Under the pieces are notes generated by a model. That model was not told the DNA's origin. It did not search any database and saw nothing but the letters and a program-made list of their open reading frames with translations. This document shows, piece by piece, positions 41,494 through 50,743 of a stretch of 64,000 nt of DNA (position 1 is the first letter of the stretch; every line of letters starts with the position of its first letter). Where the stretch lies: NCBI GenBank assembly GCA_902491515.1, contig CABUIC010000003.1:62001-126000 (forward strand), given 5' to 3'. The DNA comes from an uncultured Porphyromonadaceae bacterium. GTDB taxonomy: Bacteria; Bacteroidota; Bacteroidia; Bacteroidales; Muribaculaceae. A program made the position numbers and the translations under genes.

Positions 41494-43746
41494 TTATTTT
41501 CGTTTGGGTAGAATGATACGGTCGCCTATGGATTTCGAAAGTTCTGCCTGACGCCGCTGCACGTCTACTATTTTTTTCAGTATTTCCGGCAGTTCCGCCG
41601 AGGGTCCGGCGGAAAGTGCCTTGAGTCTGTTGTTGAGAACAGCCAGCCGGTTGCCGAGTATCGCCGCGCGGTATTCGACCATGGCACGCGGCACGAGCGA
41701 GCCGAGCTGTTCCTGTTCGCTCGTCGGGTGGATTCCCCCTTTTGAATGAATCTTGCTCAGCACGTATTTTTCATATGCCATGTCTGTGGCCAGGCGCCGG
41801 ATGTCGTCGTCAGGCGACGAGCACAGCAGCCGCTGGAGATATTCGTTGTCGTGGCTGTCGAGCTTCGCCCAGAGGTCCGCGTCGCATTTGGCGATGAGGG
41901 CGCTGTCGGCCTTCTGCATGTCCTGAACCGAGCTGCCCGAAAGCCGGATTTGCTCCCGTCCGCGGACAACCTCCTCAGTGCGCTCGTCATTGAAGCGACG
42001 GTAGGCGTTCTCATGCTCTGTGGCGAAAGCCTCGCTCCCGATTATCTCCAGTATCCGCGAGAATGTGCGTGCAACTCCGGAGTCGGTGAACTCCAGGGAA
42101 TATGCCGCCATCTCGCGCCGGATGTACTCGGCCACGTTGAGCGCTGTCATCGAGCCGTCCTCGGCTGGCGTGTCGCACAGGTACAGTGAGCCGTAGCGCA
42201 CTGCGTATTTGAGCAGCACAAGCTCGTAAGGCAGAAGTTTCGACCGGTCAAGGCCCGCGAGGGCCGAGACGTCGGCATCAGTCTGCGTGAGGGCCGGGGA
42301 TATTTCGTCTCCGGCAGGGACGCCGGCGGTTTCGGTCCCAGACGGGTTTTCCGGCTGTTTTTTATTTTCGTCAAGGTCGCGGATGCTTTCCTGCGCCCGT
42401 GCCCGCTGGGCCTCGCGCTCGATGGTTTCCTCCCGGAGGGCGACGAACCGCTTGAGCTGAAGGGCTATGACATCCTCGCTCATGCCGAATGTCCTGGCGC
42501 ACTGGGCCACATAGCTCATGCGGGTGATGTTGTCCTCGACCATTGCCACGGTCTGAAGGATGGTGTTGATTACCTTCGCGCGCGCTATGGGGTCGTTGGG
42601 CGCCACGTCCTTCATCAGGATGTCCGTCATGAAGGCGATGATGTCCTGCTCGTGTTCCTTGAGGTATTCCTCTACCTCCGTGGAGCTGTGGCTTTGCGCG
42701 AAACTGTCCGGGTCGTCGCCTTCGGGAAGAAGCAGGGCGCGGACATTGAGCCCCTCCGCAAGAATCAGGTTGATTCCTCGCAGCGAGGCCTTGATGCCGG
42801 CCGCATCTGCGTCGTAGATTACCGTGATGTTGCGAGTGAAGCGCATCAGCGCGCGGATCTGTTCCTGCGTCAGCGAGGTGCCCGAGGAGGCCACGACGTT
42901 CTCAACCCCTGACTGGTGCATCGAGATGACGTCCATGTAACCCTCGACCATGATGGCCTTGTCTTTCTTCGCTATGGCGCTCTTGGCCTGATAAAGCCCG
43001 TAAATCTCTTTTTTCTTGGAATAGATGATGGATTCGGGCGAGTTGACGTACTTTGCGCCCTGTTTGTCGGAACGCATGGTGCGTCCGCCGAAACCCACGA
43101 CGCGGCCCGAGACGGTGTGTATCGGGAAAATAACGCGCGTGCGGAAACGGTCATAGCAGTCCCCGCGGTCGGAGCGGATGCAGAGTCCGGAATCCACGAG
43201 TACCTGTTCGCTGAATCCCTTGGAGACGGCCGTGGTATAGAAGGTATTGGACTTCTCGAGGGAGTAGCCGAGATGGAAGCGCTTCACCATCGCGTCGTTG
43301 ATGCCGCGGCGGCGGAAGTAGGCGAGGGCGATGTTGCGGCCTTCGTCAGTGTCCGTGAGGTTGCTCTCGAAATGCTTGAGGGCGAATTCATTGGCCGCAA
43401 ACATGGCCTCGCGCGCAGAGGCTGCCTCGCGCTCGGCGTCCGAGACTTCGCGCTCGACTATTTCTATGTTGTATTTCCTTGCGAGCCACCGCAGGGCCTC
43501 CACATAGGTCATCTGCTCGTGCTCCATGATGAAGCCGACGGGCGAGCCGCCCTTGCCGCAGCTGAAGCATTTGCATATGTTGCGGGCCTTGTTGACGGAG
43601 AAGGACGGTGTGCGCTCGTTGTGGAAGGGGCAGAGTCCCTTATAGTTCGCGCCCGAGCGACGCAGCTTCACGAAGTCGCTTACCACCTCCACTATATCGG
43701 CGGTATCAAGTATCTTGCTTACGGTTTCGTCGTCAATCCGGCCCAT
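41494..43746 (-). CDS. dnaG: DNA primase DnaG
   Basis: 750 residues, longer than E. coli DnaG. CHC2 zinc-binding site: Cys39, His42, Cys60, Cys63 (CPFHNERTPSF to CKCFSCGKGG). TOPRIM core: VEGYMDVISMHQSGVENV with the acidic Glu, and YDADAAGIKASLRG. A helicase-binding C-terminal region follows a low-complexity linker (KKQPENPSGTETAG). It makes RNA primers at the replication fork. The extra length is in the C-terminal helicase-interaction part. Confidence 0.95.
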   Translation of the reverse strand: MGRIDDETVSKILDTADIVEVVSDFVKLRRSGANYKGLCPFHNERTPSFSVNKARNICKCFSCGKGGSPVGFIMEHEQMTYVEALRWLARKYNIEIVEREVSDAEREAASAREAMFAANEFALKHFESNLTDTDEGRNIALAYFRRRGINDAMVKRFHLGYSLEKSNTFYTTAVSKGFSEQVLVDSGLCIRSDRGDCYDRFRTRVIFPIHTVSGRVVGFGGRTMRSDKQGAKYVNSPESIIYSKKKEIYGLYQAKSAIAKKDKAIMVEGYMDVISMHQSGVENVVASSGTSLTQEQIRALMRFTRNITVIYDADAAGIKASLRGINLILAEGLNVRALLLPEGDDPDSFAQSHSSTEVEEYLKEHEQDIIAFMTDILMKDVAPNDPIARAKVINTILQTVAMVEDNITRMSYVAQCARTFGMSEDVIALQLKRFVALREETIEREAQRARAQESIRDLDENKKQPENPSGTETAGVPAGDEISPALTQTDADVSALAGLDRSKLLPYELVLLKYAVRYGSLYLCDTPAEDGSMTALNVAEYIRREMAAYSLEFTDSGVARTFSRILEIIGSEAFATEHENAYRRFNDERTEEVVRGREQIRLSGSSVQDMQKADSALIAKCDADLWAKLDSHDNEYLQRLLCSSPDDDIRRLATDMAYEKYVLSKIHSKGGIHPTSEQEQLGSLVPRAMVEYRAAILGNRLAVLNNRLKALSAGPSAELPEILKKIVDVQRRQAELSKSIGDRIILPKRK

Positions 43747-43800
43747 TTATCATCTATATAATAAAAAATATCATAAAACATTCAGTGGCCTTGGTGTAGG

Positions 43801-43865
43801 GACGCGCCATGGCGCGTCCGCCCCGAACGGGCGAATTTGAATTCTAACACGCGTCCGCCCCGAAC
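43801..43865. repeat. Palindrome plus 16-bp direct repeat
   Basis: A perfect 18-bp palindrome GACGCGCCATGGCGCGTC (43801-43818). CGCGTCCGCCCCGAAC occurs at 43813-43828 and again at 43850-43865. The sequence resembles an interspersed extragenic palindromic element. The remaining gap (43747-43999) otherwise holds only the pfp terminator. Confidence 0.5.
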
Positions 43866-43913
43866 TTTCCCAACAGCCGCGATGAATGCATCGATGGCAT
43901 TTCCCGAAAGAAA

Positions 43914-43954
43914 GAGGCCGGCCAAGAGCTTCGGTGCTCCCCCGGGCCGGCCTC
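43914..43954 (-). terminator. pfp terminator
   Basis: GAGGCCGGCC (43914-43923) and GGCCGGCCTC (43945-43954), with inner GAGC/GCTC pairing. On the minus strand a T/C-rich tail follows. It lies 45 bp past the pfp stop. Confidence 0.65.
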
Positions 43955-43999
43955 TGCAAGCTGTGATTCGGGCATGAGGAGGCGCTGGGCCCCTCGTGT

Positions 44000-45649
44000 T
44001 TATTTATCCATGTGCTCGTACTTGAGCGTCATCGAAGGCTGGTCGCAGACCTCGGCCGGGCCGAAATACTGGACGGGACCGGGGTACATGTAGCAGGTGT
44101 TCTGAGCCCAGTCCTCGCGCTGTGCGGCGAACTTCTTGAAGGGGGTGCCGTCCAAACGGACGAGGGCCTTCTGGATTACGGGTTTGTCCTGGGCGTTGCG
44201 GCGCTCGATGTTCATCATCATGGTGATGGGTATGCCGCCGGGAATCCACTGCACTGCGGGCTTCACGAGGTTGCGGATGGCCGACATATAGCCGGTCACG
44301 CCCGAGTTGATGAGCGCGGCGGCGTTGTAGCCGAGCGAGTAGCAGTAGTCAGCGTCGAAGTTCGAGGGATCGGCGCAGCGGCCCTCGTAGCCGAAGAAGT
44401 GGTGCAGGGCGGAGAACTTGCCCTCGGCGGCCTTGAAGGCTTCGCTGGTGGAGAGGTAGTCGCGGACCATCTCGCTGAGGAGCTTTTCGGTCTCGATGAG
44501 CGATACCTGTACATTGCCGTGGGGGTCGCGGTCGAGCATGAGCTGACGGGCCACGGACTTCGGAAGCGACTCGAGTGCGGCCACGTTGGCGGCGCTGAGG
44601 TTGCCGAGGATGAAGGATGTGAGCTCTTCCTCGTTCATCTTGGCCACTTCATCCTTGTGGGCGCCGAGAAGCTCGTTGAGCTCGGAGATGAGTTTCTTGA
44701 ATTCGGGGATGAATTCGATGAGGCCTTCGGGGATGAGAACGGTGCCGAAGTTGTTGCCCTCGGCGGCGCGGGCCGTCACGATGTCCGCGATGTACTTCAC
44801 GATGTCCTTCAGACTCATGTTCTTGGCCTCGACCTCCTCGGAGATGATGCAGATGTTGGGCTGCGTCTGGAGGGCGCATTCAAGGGCGATGTGGCTCGCC
44901 GAGCGGCCCATTAGCTTGATGAAGTGCCAGTATTTCTTCGCGGAATTGCAGTCGCGCTGGATGTTGCCGATTACCTCGGAATATACCTTCGTGGCCGTGT
45001 CGAAACCGAAGGAGGTCTCGATGAGGCTGTTCTTGAGGTCGCCGTCGATGGTCTTCGGGCAGCCGATTACCTGGACGCCCGCATTGATGCTCTTGTAGTA
45101 TTCGGCGAGAATGGCGGCGTTGGTGTTCGAGTCGTCGCCGCCGATGATTACGAGGGCGGTGATGCCGAGCTCGCGGCAGATTTCGAGGCCCTTGTCGAAC
45201 TGGTCCTTCTTCTCGAGCTTCGTGCGGCCCGAACCGATGATGTCGAAGCCGCCGGTGTTGCGGTATTCGTCGATGATCGGGGCCGTAAGCTCTATGTAAT
45301 TGTGGTCAACAAGACCGCCGGGGCCCATGAGGAAGCCGAAGAGGCGGCTGTCGCGGTGGATTTTCTTGATGCCGTCGAAAAGACCGGAAATCACGTTGTG
45401 GCCGCCGGGTGCCTGGCCGCCGGAAAGGATTACACCTACATTCAGGGGCTTGCCAGGAGTGGGTGCGGGATTCTTCTCGAAGCGGAGCTCGGGAAGTCCG
45501 TATGTGTTGGGGAAGAGGGCGTGGATGGCTTCCTGGTCGGCTACTGACTGCGTCGGACGGCCTTCCACGGCCTTCACGGGTGCTGTGAGCACGATGGGGA
45601 GCTTGGGCTGATAAGCTGCACGAGCTTTTTGCAATGCGCTTTTTTTCAT
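44000..45649 (-). CDS. pfp: Diphosphate--fructose-6-phosphate 1-phosphotransferase
   Basis: 549 residues, the long PPi-dependent phosphofructokinase type. LSGGQAPGGHN near residue 76; IIGGDDSN (168-175), where the second Asp replaces the Gly of ATP enzymes and dictates PPi use; CPKTIDGDL (198-205) with the catalytic Asp; and MGRSASHIALECAL. It reversibly converts fructose 6-phosphate to the 1,6-bisphosphate using pyrophosphate, the usual glycolytic step in Bacteroidales. Monocistronic, with its own promoter and terminator. Confidence 0.94.
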   Translation of the reverse strand: MKKSALQKARAAYQPKLPIVLTAPVKAVEGRPTQSVADQEAIHALFPNTYGLPELRFEKNPAPTPGKPLNVGVILSGGQAPGGHNVISGLFDGIKKIHRDSRLFGFLMGPGGLVDHNYIELTAPIIDEYRNTGGFDIIGSGRTKLEKKDQFDKGLEICRELGITALVIIGGDDSNTNAAILAEYYKSINAGVQVIGCPKTIDGDLKNSLIETSFGFDTATKVYSEVIGNIQRDCNSAKKYWHFIKLMGRSASHIALECALQTQPNICIISEEVEAKNMSLKDIVKYIADIVTARAAEGNNFGTVLIPEGLIEFIPEFKKLISELNELLGAHKDEVAKMNEEELTSFILGNLSAANVAALESLPKSVARQLMLDRDPHGNVQVSLIETEKLLSEMVRDYLSTSEAFKAAEGKFSALHHFFGYEGRCADPSNFDADYCYSLGYNAAALINSGVTGYMSAIRNLVKPAVQWIPGGIPITMMMNIERRNAQDKPVIQKALVRLDGTPFKKFAAQREDWAQNTCYMYPGPVQYFGPAEVCDQPSMTLKYEHMDK

Positions 45650-45727
45650 TTTTACTGGTAGATATATATGAAGTTGGCTAATTGTTGCTGGGTTGTCCGG
45701 TTTTTGTCCGTTTCATTTTTCGGCACA

Positions 45728-45735
45728 CAAAGGTA
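45728..45735 (-). promoter_or_regulatory. pfp promoter -7 element
   Basis: Minus-strand TACCTTTG, leaving a leader of about 75 nt before the pfp ATG. No convincing -33 element. Confidence 0.45.
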
Positions 45736-45825
45736 ATAATTTATCTTCATACTCCCCGCCCGCCCCGGGCAAAACTTTATTTTCCGGACACACAAAATTT
45801 GTTAACAGGGCTCTATCCTCTCGCA

Positions 45826-45846
45826 TGTCATAATTTTTGTATGACA
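45826..45846. terminator. Inverted repeat downstream of hepT remnant
   Basis: Perfect 7-bp arms TGTCATA/TATGACA around AATTTTT, 5 bp past the hepT stop on the leftward strand. A short, weak terminator or a protein site. Confidence 0.3.
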
Positions 45847-45850
45847 GATT

Positions 45851-46240
45851 TTATTGGCAAAGCTCTTGTGCTATCCGAATGGTTTCGAGTAATGGAGGGA
45901 TATCTTCAGAGGCTGTTTCAAAAACTAAATCGGCATCAAGTTCAAAATATCCGTTAGCAATATGATTTCGCATTCCGACGATTGCCGGCCATGGAGTTTC
46001 CGGAAAATTATCCTTTAGGAAATTCGGAAGTATCGTGTTTATTCTGTTGATTCCTTCGCCGATAGCTGTAAGCAACGTACAATTGGCTGCAAGTAATTGC
46101 ATGCCGGTTTATGAATAATAATAAACTTCCGAGGATATGTATGTTTTATTCCATTCAATCAGCTGAATAATTGTATCCTCAATTGATTCAAGCGTCTGTA
46201 AAGCCCGGCTTTTGTCTTTTTCAGAGTATGACGATTGCAT
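45851..46240 (-). pseudogene. HepT-like (HEPN) toxin pseudogene
   Basis: Reading through one in-frame TAA at 46109-46111 gives a collinear HepT protein of about 129 residues. The part before the stop is MQSSYSEKDKSRALQTLESI to EVYYYS; the part after is TGMQLLAANCTLLTAIGEG and continues to the normal C-terminus. The HEPN motif normally R-N-x3-H-x-Y reads RNHIANGY, so the catalytic His is Asn. Both the nonsense codon and this change argue for a dead RNase toxin. Only the last 83 codons remain as an open frame. It overlaps the 3' end of the mntA remnant upstream, the standard MntA-HepT order. Confidence 0.8.
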
Positions 46241-46513
46241 CTTGAGATATTTGGTTTTGAAATTTTATAGACAAGTGACTATGTCGCCTCACGAGGTCGA
46301 CGGAGGCGTTTAGAAGTTTCTCAAAAAAAGCATTCAATCGGAAAAGCAAGATGATTTTTGGAGGCATATCGACAAGAATGTCGATTCACTGTCTTTTTTA
46401 TTGTCTCCTCTTGCCAAAGACCCGAAAATACTCAATCCTGTTACCCCATATTCTTTTTGAATATAGGGTGGGTTGGCTTGTATAAGCTGGATGCAATCAT
46501 TCAGTTCACACAT
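46221..46513 (-). pseudogene. MntA-like nucleotidyltransferase antitoxin pseudogene
   Basis: The ATG at 46513 opens MCELNDCIQLIQANPPYIQK then GLSIFGSLARGDNKKDS, the GS-x-x-R minimal-nucleotidyltransferase motif. The next codons shift: deleting one base frame gives IDILVDMPPKII and NASVDLVRRHSHLSIKF to a stop at 46221. A one-base loss near 46395-46405 therefore splits the gene inside its DxD metal site. The span of 293 nt is one short of 98 codons. MntA normally AMPylates HepT to neutralise it. A -7 element TATTTTTG lies at 46541-46548. Confidence 0.8.
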
Positions 46514-46540
46514 AAATCATCCTATTTTTTGCAAATAGAA

Positions 46541-46548
46541 CAAAAATA
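46541..46548 (-). promoter_or_regulatory. Promoter -7 element for mntA-hepT remnant
   Basis: Minus-strand TATTTTTG, 28 bp before the mntA-like ATG. -33 not clear. Confidence 0.35.
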
Positions 46549-46569
46549 ACGGGAACTTCGTTTTTTAAT

Positions 46570-47864
46570 TCATTTGAGCCCGTTTATCCACTTCGCGATG
46601 TCGCCGAGGACTTCCGGAGAGATGGTCTCTTCAATTTTCCCGTATTCCTCCTGGCTGCCGGTCTGCGAATGCTGGAACAGATGGTTCAGTCCCTCATAGG
46701 CTTTGACGGTAAACGCCTTGCCCTTGGAACTTGCTTTCACCATCCCGAGATTTTTATCGCAGTCAACCTGACTGTCCCTGGTCCCGTTGAGAGCCAGCAG
46801 GGGCACGTTCATGCTCCCGAGCTTCGCTCCTTCCTCGAGTTTCAGAAACTCCCGCATATAAGGCGTTCCGAACTGCATGAGGGCTTTGTTAAGGTTCTCG
46901 GCGAGTGAGGCCGGAAGCGTCGCGTCAGTCACGGGCGAGATGTCTTTCCCGCTCATGGCCGCGTCCATCCCTTCGGCGAGATGACGGCAATAGTTGTCTG
47001 TCACAGTCTGGTCAAGTCCCATCCCTGCCAGCGCGTCGCGGTTCTGGGCCAGAAGCAGCTCTTTTCCGCTGACTGTCATGCCCGCAAGCGAAACGGCGAA
47101 ATCGGCTTTGCCTTCGCCGGCAAGCATCATGGCTATAGTGCCTCCTTCGCTGTGGCCGAGCGCTCCGACCCGCTTGAATCTTTTTCGAAGCAGCTCAATT
47201 CCCGAAGCCGCGTCGTCCCGTAAGTCATAGGTCGTGCAGTTGACGACATCGCCAGTCGACTCGCCGAACCCACGGTCGTCGAATCTGAGCGAGGCTATGC
47301 CCTGACGCGCAAGCGCGTCCGCTATCACGGCGAAGGGCTTGTGCCCGAAAACTTCCCGTCGCGGTTCTGTAAGCCGCTGCCGGTAATCATTATTAACACG
47401 GGGGTCGAGGATGTGCAGTCCTTCGGAAGGGTAAGGGTTCCGCGAAGCGTAGCCTCGCCGTTGGCGAACGATACTTCCTCGGTCGTATAAGGGTAGGGAG
47501 GCTTCGGTGTCTGCGGTCGCCGGAACTTTACCTCGCCCGGATGTAGTGTCAGGGGGAAGGAATAGCCATGCTGGGTGAATTTACCTGTAATGGAATCAAC
47601 TTCCATCTGCCCCTCGTACGTACCGTTTATTGCCGGAATCCTAACCGTCACCTTTCCTGAAGCATCAGGCGTCCACTCCGTCGGTAAGCCTTTGACTCCC
47701 TGCGCCGGGGAATCCATTGTGCACCCATCGGCCGAGAAATTGAACACCAGGGGAAGCGACGTGCCACCGAATTTCAGTTCGCCTTTCCAGCTTCCGGTCT
47801 GCGCCGAAATGCCGGTCGTGGATATTCCGGCAATGAATGCCGTGAAAATTATTTTCTGCAACAT
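46570..47864 (-). pseudogene. Exported alpha/beta hydrolase, frameshifted
   Basis: Two adjacent frames form one protein. The upstream frame starts at the ATG at 47864 with a signal peptide (MLQKIIFTAFIAGISTTGIS), then a beta-rich N-domain and VLIMITGSGLQNRDG, before leaving frame. The downstream frame begins VIADALARQGIASLRFDDRG and holds GHSEGG (nucleophile Ser), NGTRDSQVD (Asp) and LNHLFQ (His). Homologous enzymes read through as QNRDG-EVFGHKPFAVIADAL, so one base is missing near 47352-47360. This is either a true pseudogene or a sequencing error. Family: esterases of the serine aminopeptidase S33/dienelactone type. Confidence 0.8.
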
Positions 47865-47887
47865 TTTACTGTATGTATTATATTTTG

Positions 47888-47918
47888 CAAATATAAACAC
47901 TTTAATCTGTTCAACAAA
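47888..47918 (-). promoter_or_regulatory. Promoter of the alpha/beta hydrolase gene
   Basis: Minus strand TTG/TTTG, 19 bp, TATATTTG (47888-47895), 23 bp before the ATG at 47864. Confidence 0.5.
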
Positions 47919-47994
47919 ATTAAAATGCAACATCCTGCCAGACATCGTCTAAAAATATCCACTAATAAATTCCCGCAAAATTTTATCAACAATA

Positions 47995-48026
47995 TTTGCT
48001 TTATCGCAAATTGAATTGTATCTTTG
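47995..48026 (+). promoter_or_regulatory. Promoter of the P-loop protein gene
   Basis: TTTG (47995-47998), 20 bp, TATCTTTG (48019-48026): full consensus, 44 bp before the ATG at 48071. Confidence 0.65.
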
Positions 48027-48070
48027 CATCGAATTAAACCGACTATCTAAACTCTAAATTCCTAACTACT

Positions 48071-48754
48071 ATGAACCCCGCACCCTTCACCATCCTCTCC
48101 GCCAATGAGTGGCTCGACCGCGCTGCCAAAACCCCGGCAAAACCTCTGTTCAACAATCTGTGGCATGAGGACGAAATCGCCTGCCTCATAGACAAGCCCC
48201 GTTCCGGAAAAACGTCTCTCGCTCTGCATATTGCCGGCGAAATAGCCAAGTCCCGCCGTGTGCTCCTCATCGAGTTCGGCACGACAATGCGTCAGTTTGC
48301 CGAAAGAGTCAGGAAATACGCCTCCTCCGGCCTCTTCCGTCTTAGCTTGGACCGAGACTCTCTCGGGGAGCTCGACCCTGAAACACTTATGGACCGCGTA
48401 GAGTCGGCTGTGAAGTCTTCGGGTATTAAGATTTGCATCCTCGACTCTCTGACCTGGCTCTGCGATTACTTCAGAGGCGCCGACATGCGCCGACGTCTCG
48501 GGCTTTCTATTCTTGTTCTGGCTGAGCGCACCCGGCGCATCGAACCTTTCGTCGACTGTTTTTTCTCTGTGGACGAGGCCCCGGAGGAAGTGCGCCTCAG
48601 GCTGTTTCCCGAGAAGGTGAAGGCTCCGGCCGTAAAAAAGCGCTCTTCAGTCGCTGGGAAGCGGACTACCGCTATTTCGTCCGCTCCTTGTTCTTCTCCC
48701 GGCGCTCGTCACGGAACTCGCGCCACTGCTTTTTCCATTTCCGGCGCGCGTTGA
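48071..48754 (+). CDS. RecA-like P-loop ATPase (AAA_25/RepA-like)
   Basis: 227 residues. CLIDKPRSGKTSLALHIAG is a Walker A lacking the first Gly (Asp instead), followed by SRRVLLIEFGTTMRQFAERV and a Walker B-like GIKICILDSLTWLC. This is the layout of RepA/RecA-type ATPases seen in phage and plasmid proteins. The last 45 residues are low-complexity (KKRSSVAGKRTTAISSAPCS) and antisense to the next gene. After the A6 run at 48634-48639 another frame reads ALFSRWEADYRYFVRSLF, which looks more natural, so a one-base indel is possible. Confidence 0.6.
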   Translation: MNPAPFTILSANEWLDRAAKTPAKPLFNNLWHEDEIACLIDKPRSGKTSLALHIAGEIAKSRRVLLIEFGTTMRQFAERVRKYASSGLFRLSLDRDSLGELDPETLMDRVESAVKSSGIKICILDSLTWLCDYFRGADMRRRLGLSILVLAERTRRIEPFVDCFFSVDEAPEEVRLRLFPEKVKAPAVKKRSSVAGKRTTAISSAPCSSPGARHGTRATAFSISGAR

Positions 48755-49961
48755 TGTGGTCTATGCCCAGCACGCCTTTCAGGCGGTTGAGAATAAGCTG
48801 ACCCGCATTCAGCTTCACAACCTCGCGCCCCGCGAGCCGGTGGTCGGGCGTAAAATCGAGCCGAACTTTCACGTGGTCCAGCTCGTTTACACGGGAAATG
48901 AGTGCGAGGACCTCGGGCTGAAGTTCCGGAGCCTCTGCCGGCTCCATCATTTCGAGCTCTTTCACGCGCTCGCCGAACTTTTCCCATTTCTTTGCTTCCC
49001 CAACGCTGATGAATTCTTTCTCGACGGGATAGACTTCGCCGTAGGTGCTTACGAAAAATGGTTCGTCCCGACGGTTGAACATGAACATCCCGCGCCCGCG
49101 GCCGTTGGATTCTATATTGAAGGAGTAGCCTGAAAGGCTGAGCGGCGAAACTGAATCATCGACCACGTTGTCGTACGTCAGGTGTAGGCGGAACTGCTCG
49201 AAGTCAAGGTCGTTCCGGAAAAATCCGGCCACTCCCGGCACCCATTTCCGGCCTGTCGAATCTGCGAGAACGTCAACGTTCAGGTCTATGCGGTCCTCCT
49301 TCCGGGTCCATATTTCCGAAGCGCTGTATTTGCCCCTGAGCGTGTCTGCGGCCCATTCGGAAAGCTGAAGCCGCCGGGGAACGGCCCTTGCCGGCGCAAG
49401 TCCTACCCAGTCCGACCAGGAAAAGAAGTTCCGGCAGCGGTCGCTCACGCTGTCGAGCCCCAGATTGTTCGAGAAGCGGTAGTAGGATTTCGATTTGAGG
49501 ATGCGCGGAATCCGCCAGCCCTTGAATTTTGTCTTGCCCGAACTCGGTATCATATAGTCCACCATCTTTTCCCTGAACATCGTCACGGTGTCGGAGTAGG
49601 TGGTGAGGGTGGAGTATTCCCGGGCATAGGCAAGGATATGAAGCACTCGCTGCTTCTCCGACTCCACGACCAGTTCCCGGAGCTCCGTGACGTTTTCCTG
49701 CATCAGCACGGTGTCTGTCACGGCTTGTGGTACCCGTTTTTCCATGAAGCTCATGTATCTGACTGTGAGAGGATAATCCCCTTCGGAAACCGGCGGCAGT
49801 GCGCCATTTGTGCCGGATATGCCTATGAATCGGCCCTTCCTGTCGAAAACCGAGGCTCCCGAAAGAGGGGCCCGCGACAGCGAGTCCGCCACAATGGTCG
49901 TGCCCTCCACCCGGATGTTGAGGATAAGGGCAAACAGAATGATAAGTGAAATGCGATACAT
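48672..49961 (-). CDS. Carboxypeptidase-regulatory-domain protein
   Basis: 429 residues from the ATG at 49961 (MYRISLIILFALILNIRVEG, signal peptide). A small beta-sandwich follows (TIVADSLSRAPLSGASVFDRKGRF ending at about residue 75), typical of the CarboxypepD_reg-like domain found at the start of SusC-type and related Bacteroidetes envelope proteins. No TonB plug or barrel follows; instead comes a roughly 330-residue region of unknown fold (YYRFSNNLGLDSVSDRC, WSDWVGLAPARAVP) and a basic tail. Its 3' end overlaps the convergent P-loop gene by 83 bp. Confidence 0.75.
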   Translation of the reverse strand: MYRISLIILFALILNIRVEGTTIVADSLSRAPLSGASVFDRKGRFIGISGTNGALPPVSEGDYPLTVRYMSFMEKRVPQAVTDTVLMQENVTELRELVVESEKQRVLHILAYAREYSTLTTYSDTVTMFREKMVDYMIPSSGKTKFKGWRIPRILKSKSYYRFSNNLGLDSVSDRCRNFFSWSDWVGLAPARAVPRRLQLSEWAADTLRGKYSASEIWTRKEDRIDLNVDVLADSTGRKWVPGVAGFFRNDLDFEQFRLHLTYDNVVDDSVSPLSLSGYSFNIESNGRGRGMFMFNRRDEPFFVSTYGEVYPVEKEFISVGEAKKWEKFGERVKELEMMEPAEAPELQPEVLALISRVNELDHVKVRLDFTPDHRLAGREVVKLNAGQLILNRLKGVLGIDHINARRKWKKQWREFRDERREKNKERTK

Positions 49962-50012
49962 GATATGTGATTGCCTTTTCAAGGACAAGTCGTTGAAAAG
50001 GGGAGTGTCGCT

Positions 50013-50633
50013 TCAGTGCGCGCCGCAGGTGCCCAGCGGCAGCTGGTTCATCTCCTCGATATACTCGAGAATAGCGTCCCTCCCGCGTCGGTCCTCGCTC
50101 GAGGTGCGGAACACGGGAGGCAGTTCCTCCCAGCGTGTCAGAAGTTCCTCCAGATAGAGAGCCGTCATTTTCTTGCCGGCTCCTGAGGTCAGCTTGTCGA
50201 GCTTCGTGAACACTATGCTGAAGGGCACTCCGTTCTCCCCGAGCCATTCCATGAACTCAAGGTCGATTTTCTGGGGCTTGTGGCGTGAGTCGATGAGCAC
50301 GAAAAGATTGGTCATCTGTTCGCGGCCCAGGATATAGCCTTTGATCATCTTTTCCAGACGCTCGCGGTCCGCTTTGCTGCGTGCCGCGTAGCCGTAGCCC
50401 GGCAGATCTACGACCCACCATGATTCATTCACCAGAAAATAGTTGATTAGCATCGTTTTGCCCGGTTTCGAGGATGTCATTGCCAGTCCCTTTTGTCCTA
50501 AAAGCATATTGATAAGCGATGATTTCCCGACATTCGACCGGCCGATGAAGGCATATTCGTGCCGCGGCGCTCCTCCGGGACATTTCTCCACCGAAGGCGA
50601 ACTTACGGCAAACCGTGCAGTGTTTATGAGCAT
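50013..50633 (-). CDS. engB: Ribosome biogenesis GTPase EngB/YsxC
   Basis: 206 residues. G1 GRSNVGKSSLIN, switch I Thr in SKPGKTMLIN, G3 DLPGYGYA, G4 TKLDKL, G5 TSSE. It binds the 50S assembly intermediate. The C-terminus is slightly long (LEYIEEMNQLPLGTCGAH). It diverges from the GH3 gene. Confidence 0.95.
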   Translation of the reverse strand: MLINTARFAVSSPSVEKCPGGAPRHEYAFIGRSNVGKSSLINMLLGQKGLAMTSSKPGKTMLINYFLVNESWWVVDLPGYGYAARSKADRERLEKMIKGYILGREQMTNLFVLIDSRHKPQKIDLEFMEWLGENGVPFSIVFTKLDKLTSGAGKKMTALYLEELLTRWEELPPVFRTSSEDRRGRDAILEYIEEMNQLPLGTCGAH

Positions 50634-50714
50634 AGTGTTTGAAACGTTTTTTGTTCAGCTCCACAAAATTGAGGATATTTTTCTAACAATACAAACCAAA
50701 CAAAGTTTTTTTCA

Positions 50715-50722
50715 TAATTTTG
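50715..50722 (+). promoter_or_regulatory. GH3 gene promoter -7 element
   Basis: TAATTTTG, 21 bp before the ATG at 50744; no clear TTTG at the -33 position. Confidence 0.4.
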
Positions 50723-50743
50723 CGAATTATAAAGAATTCTCAT

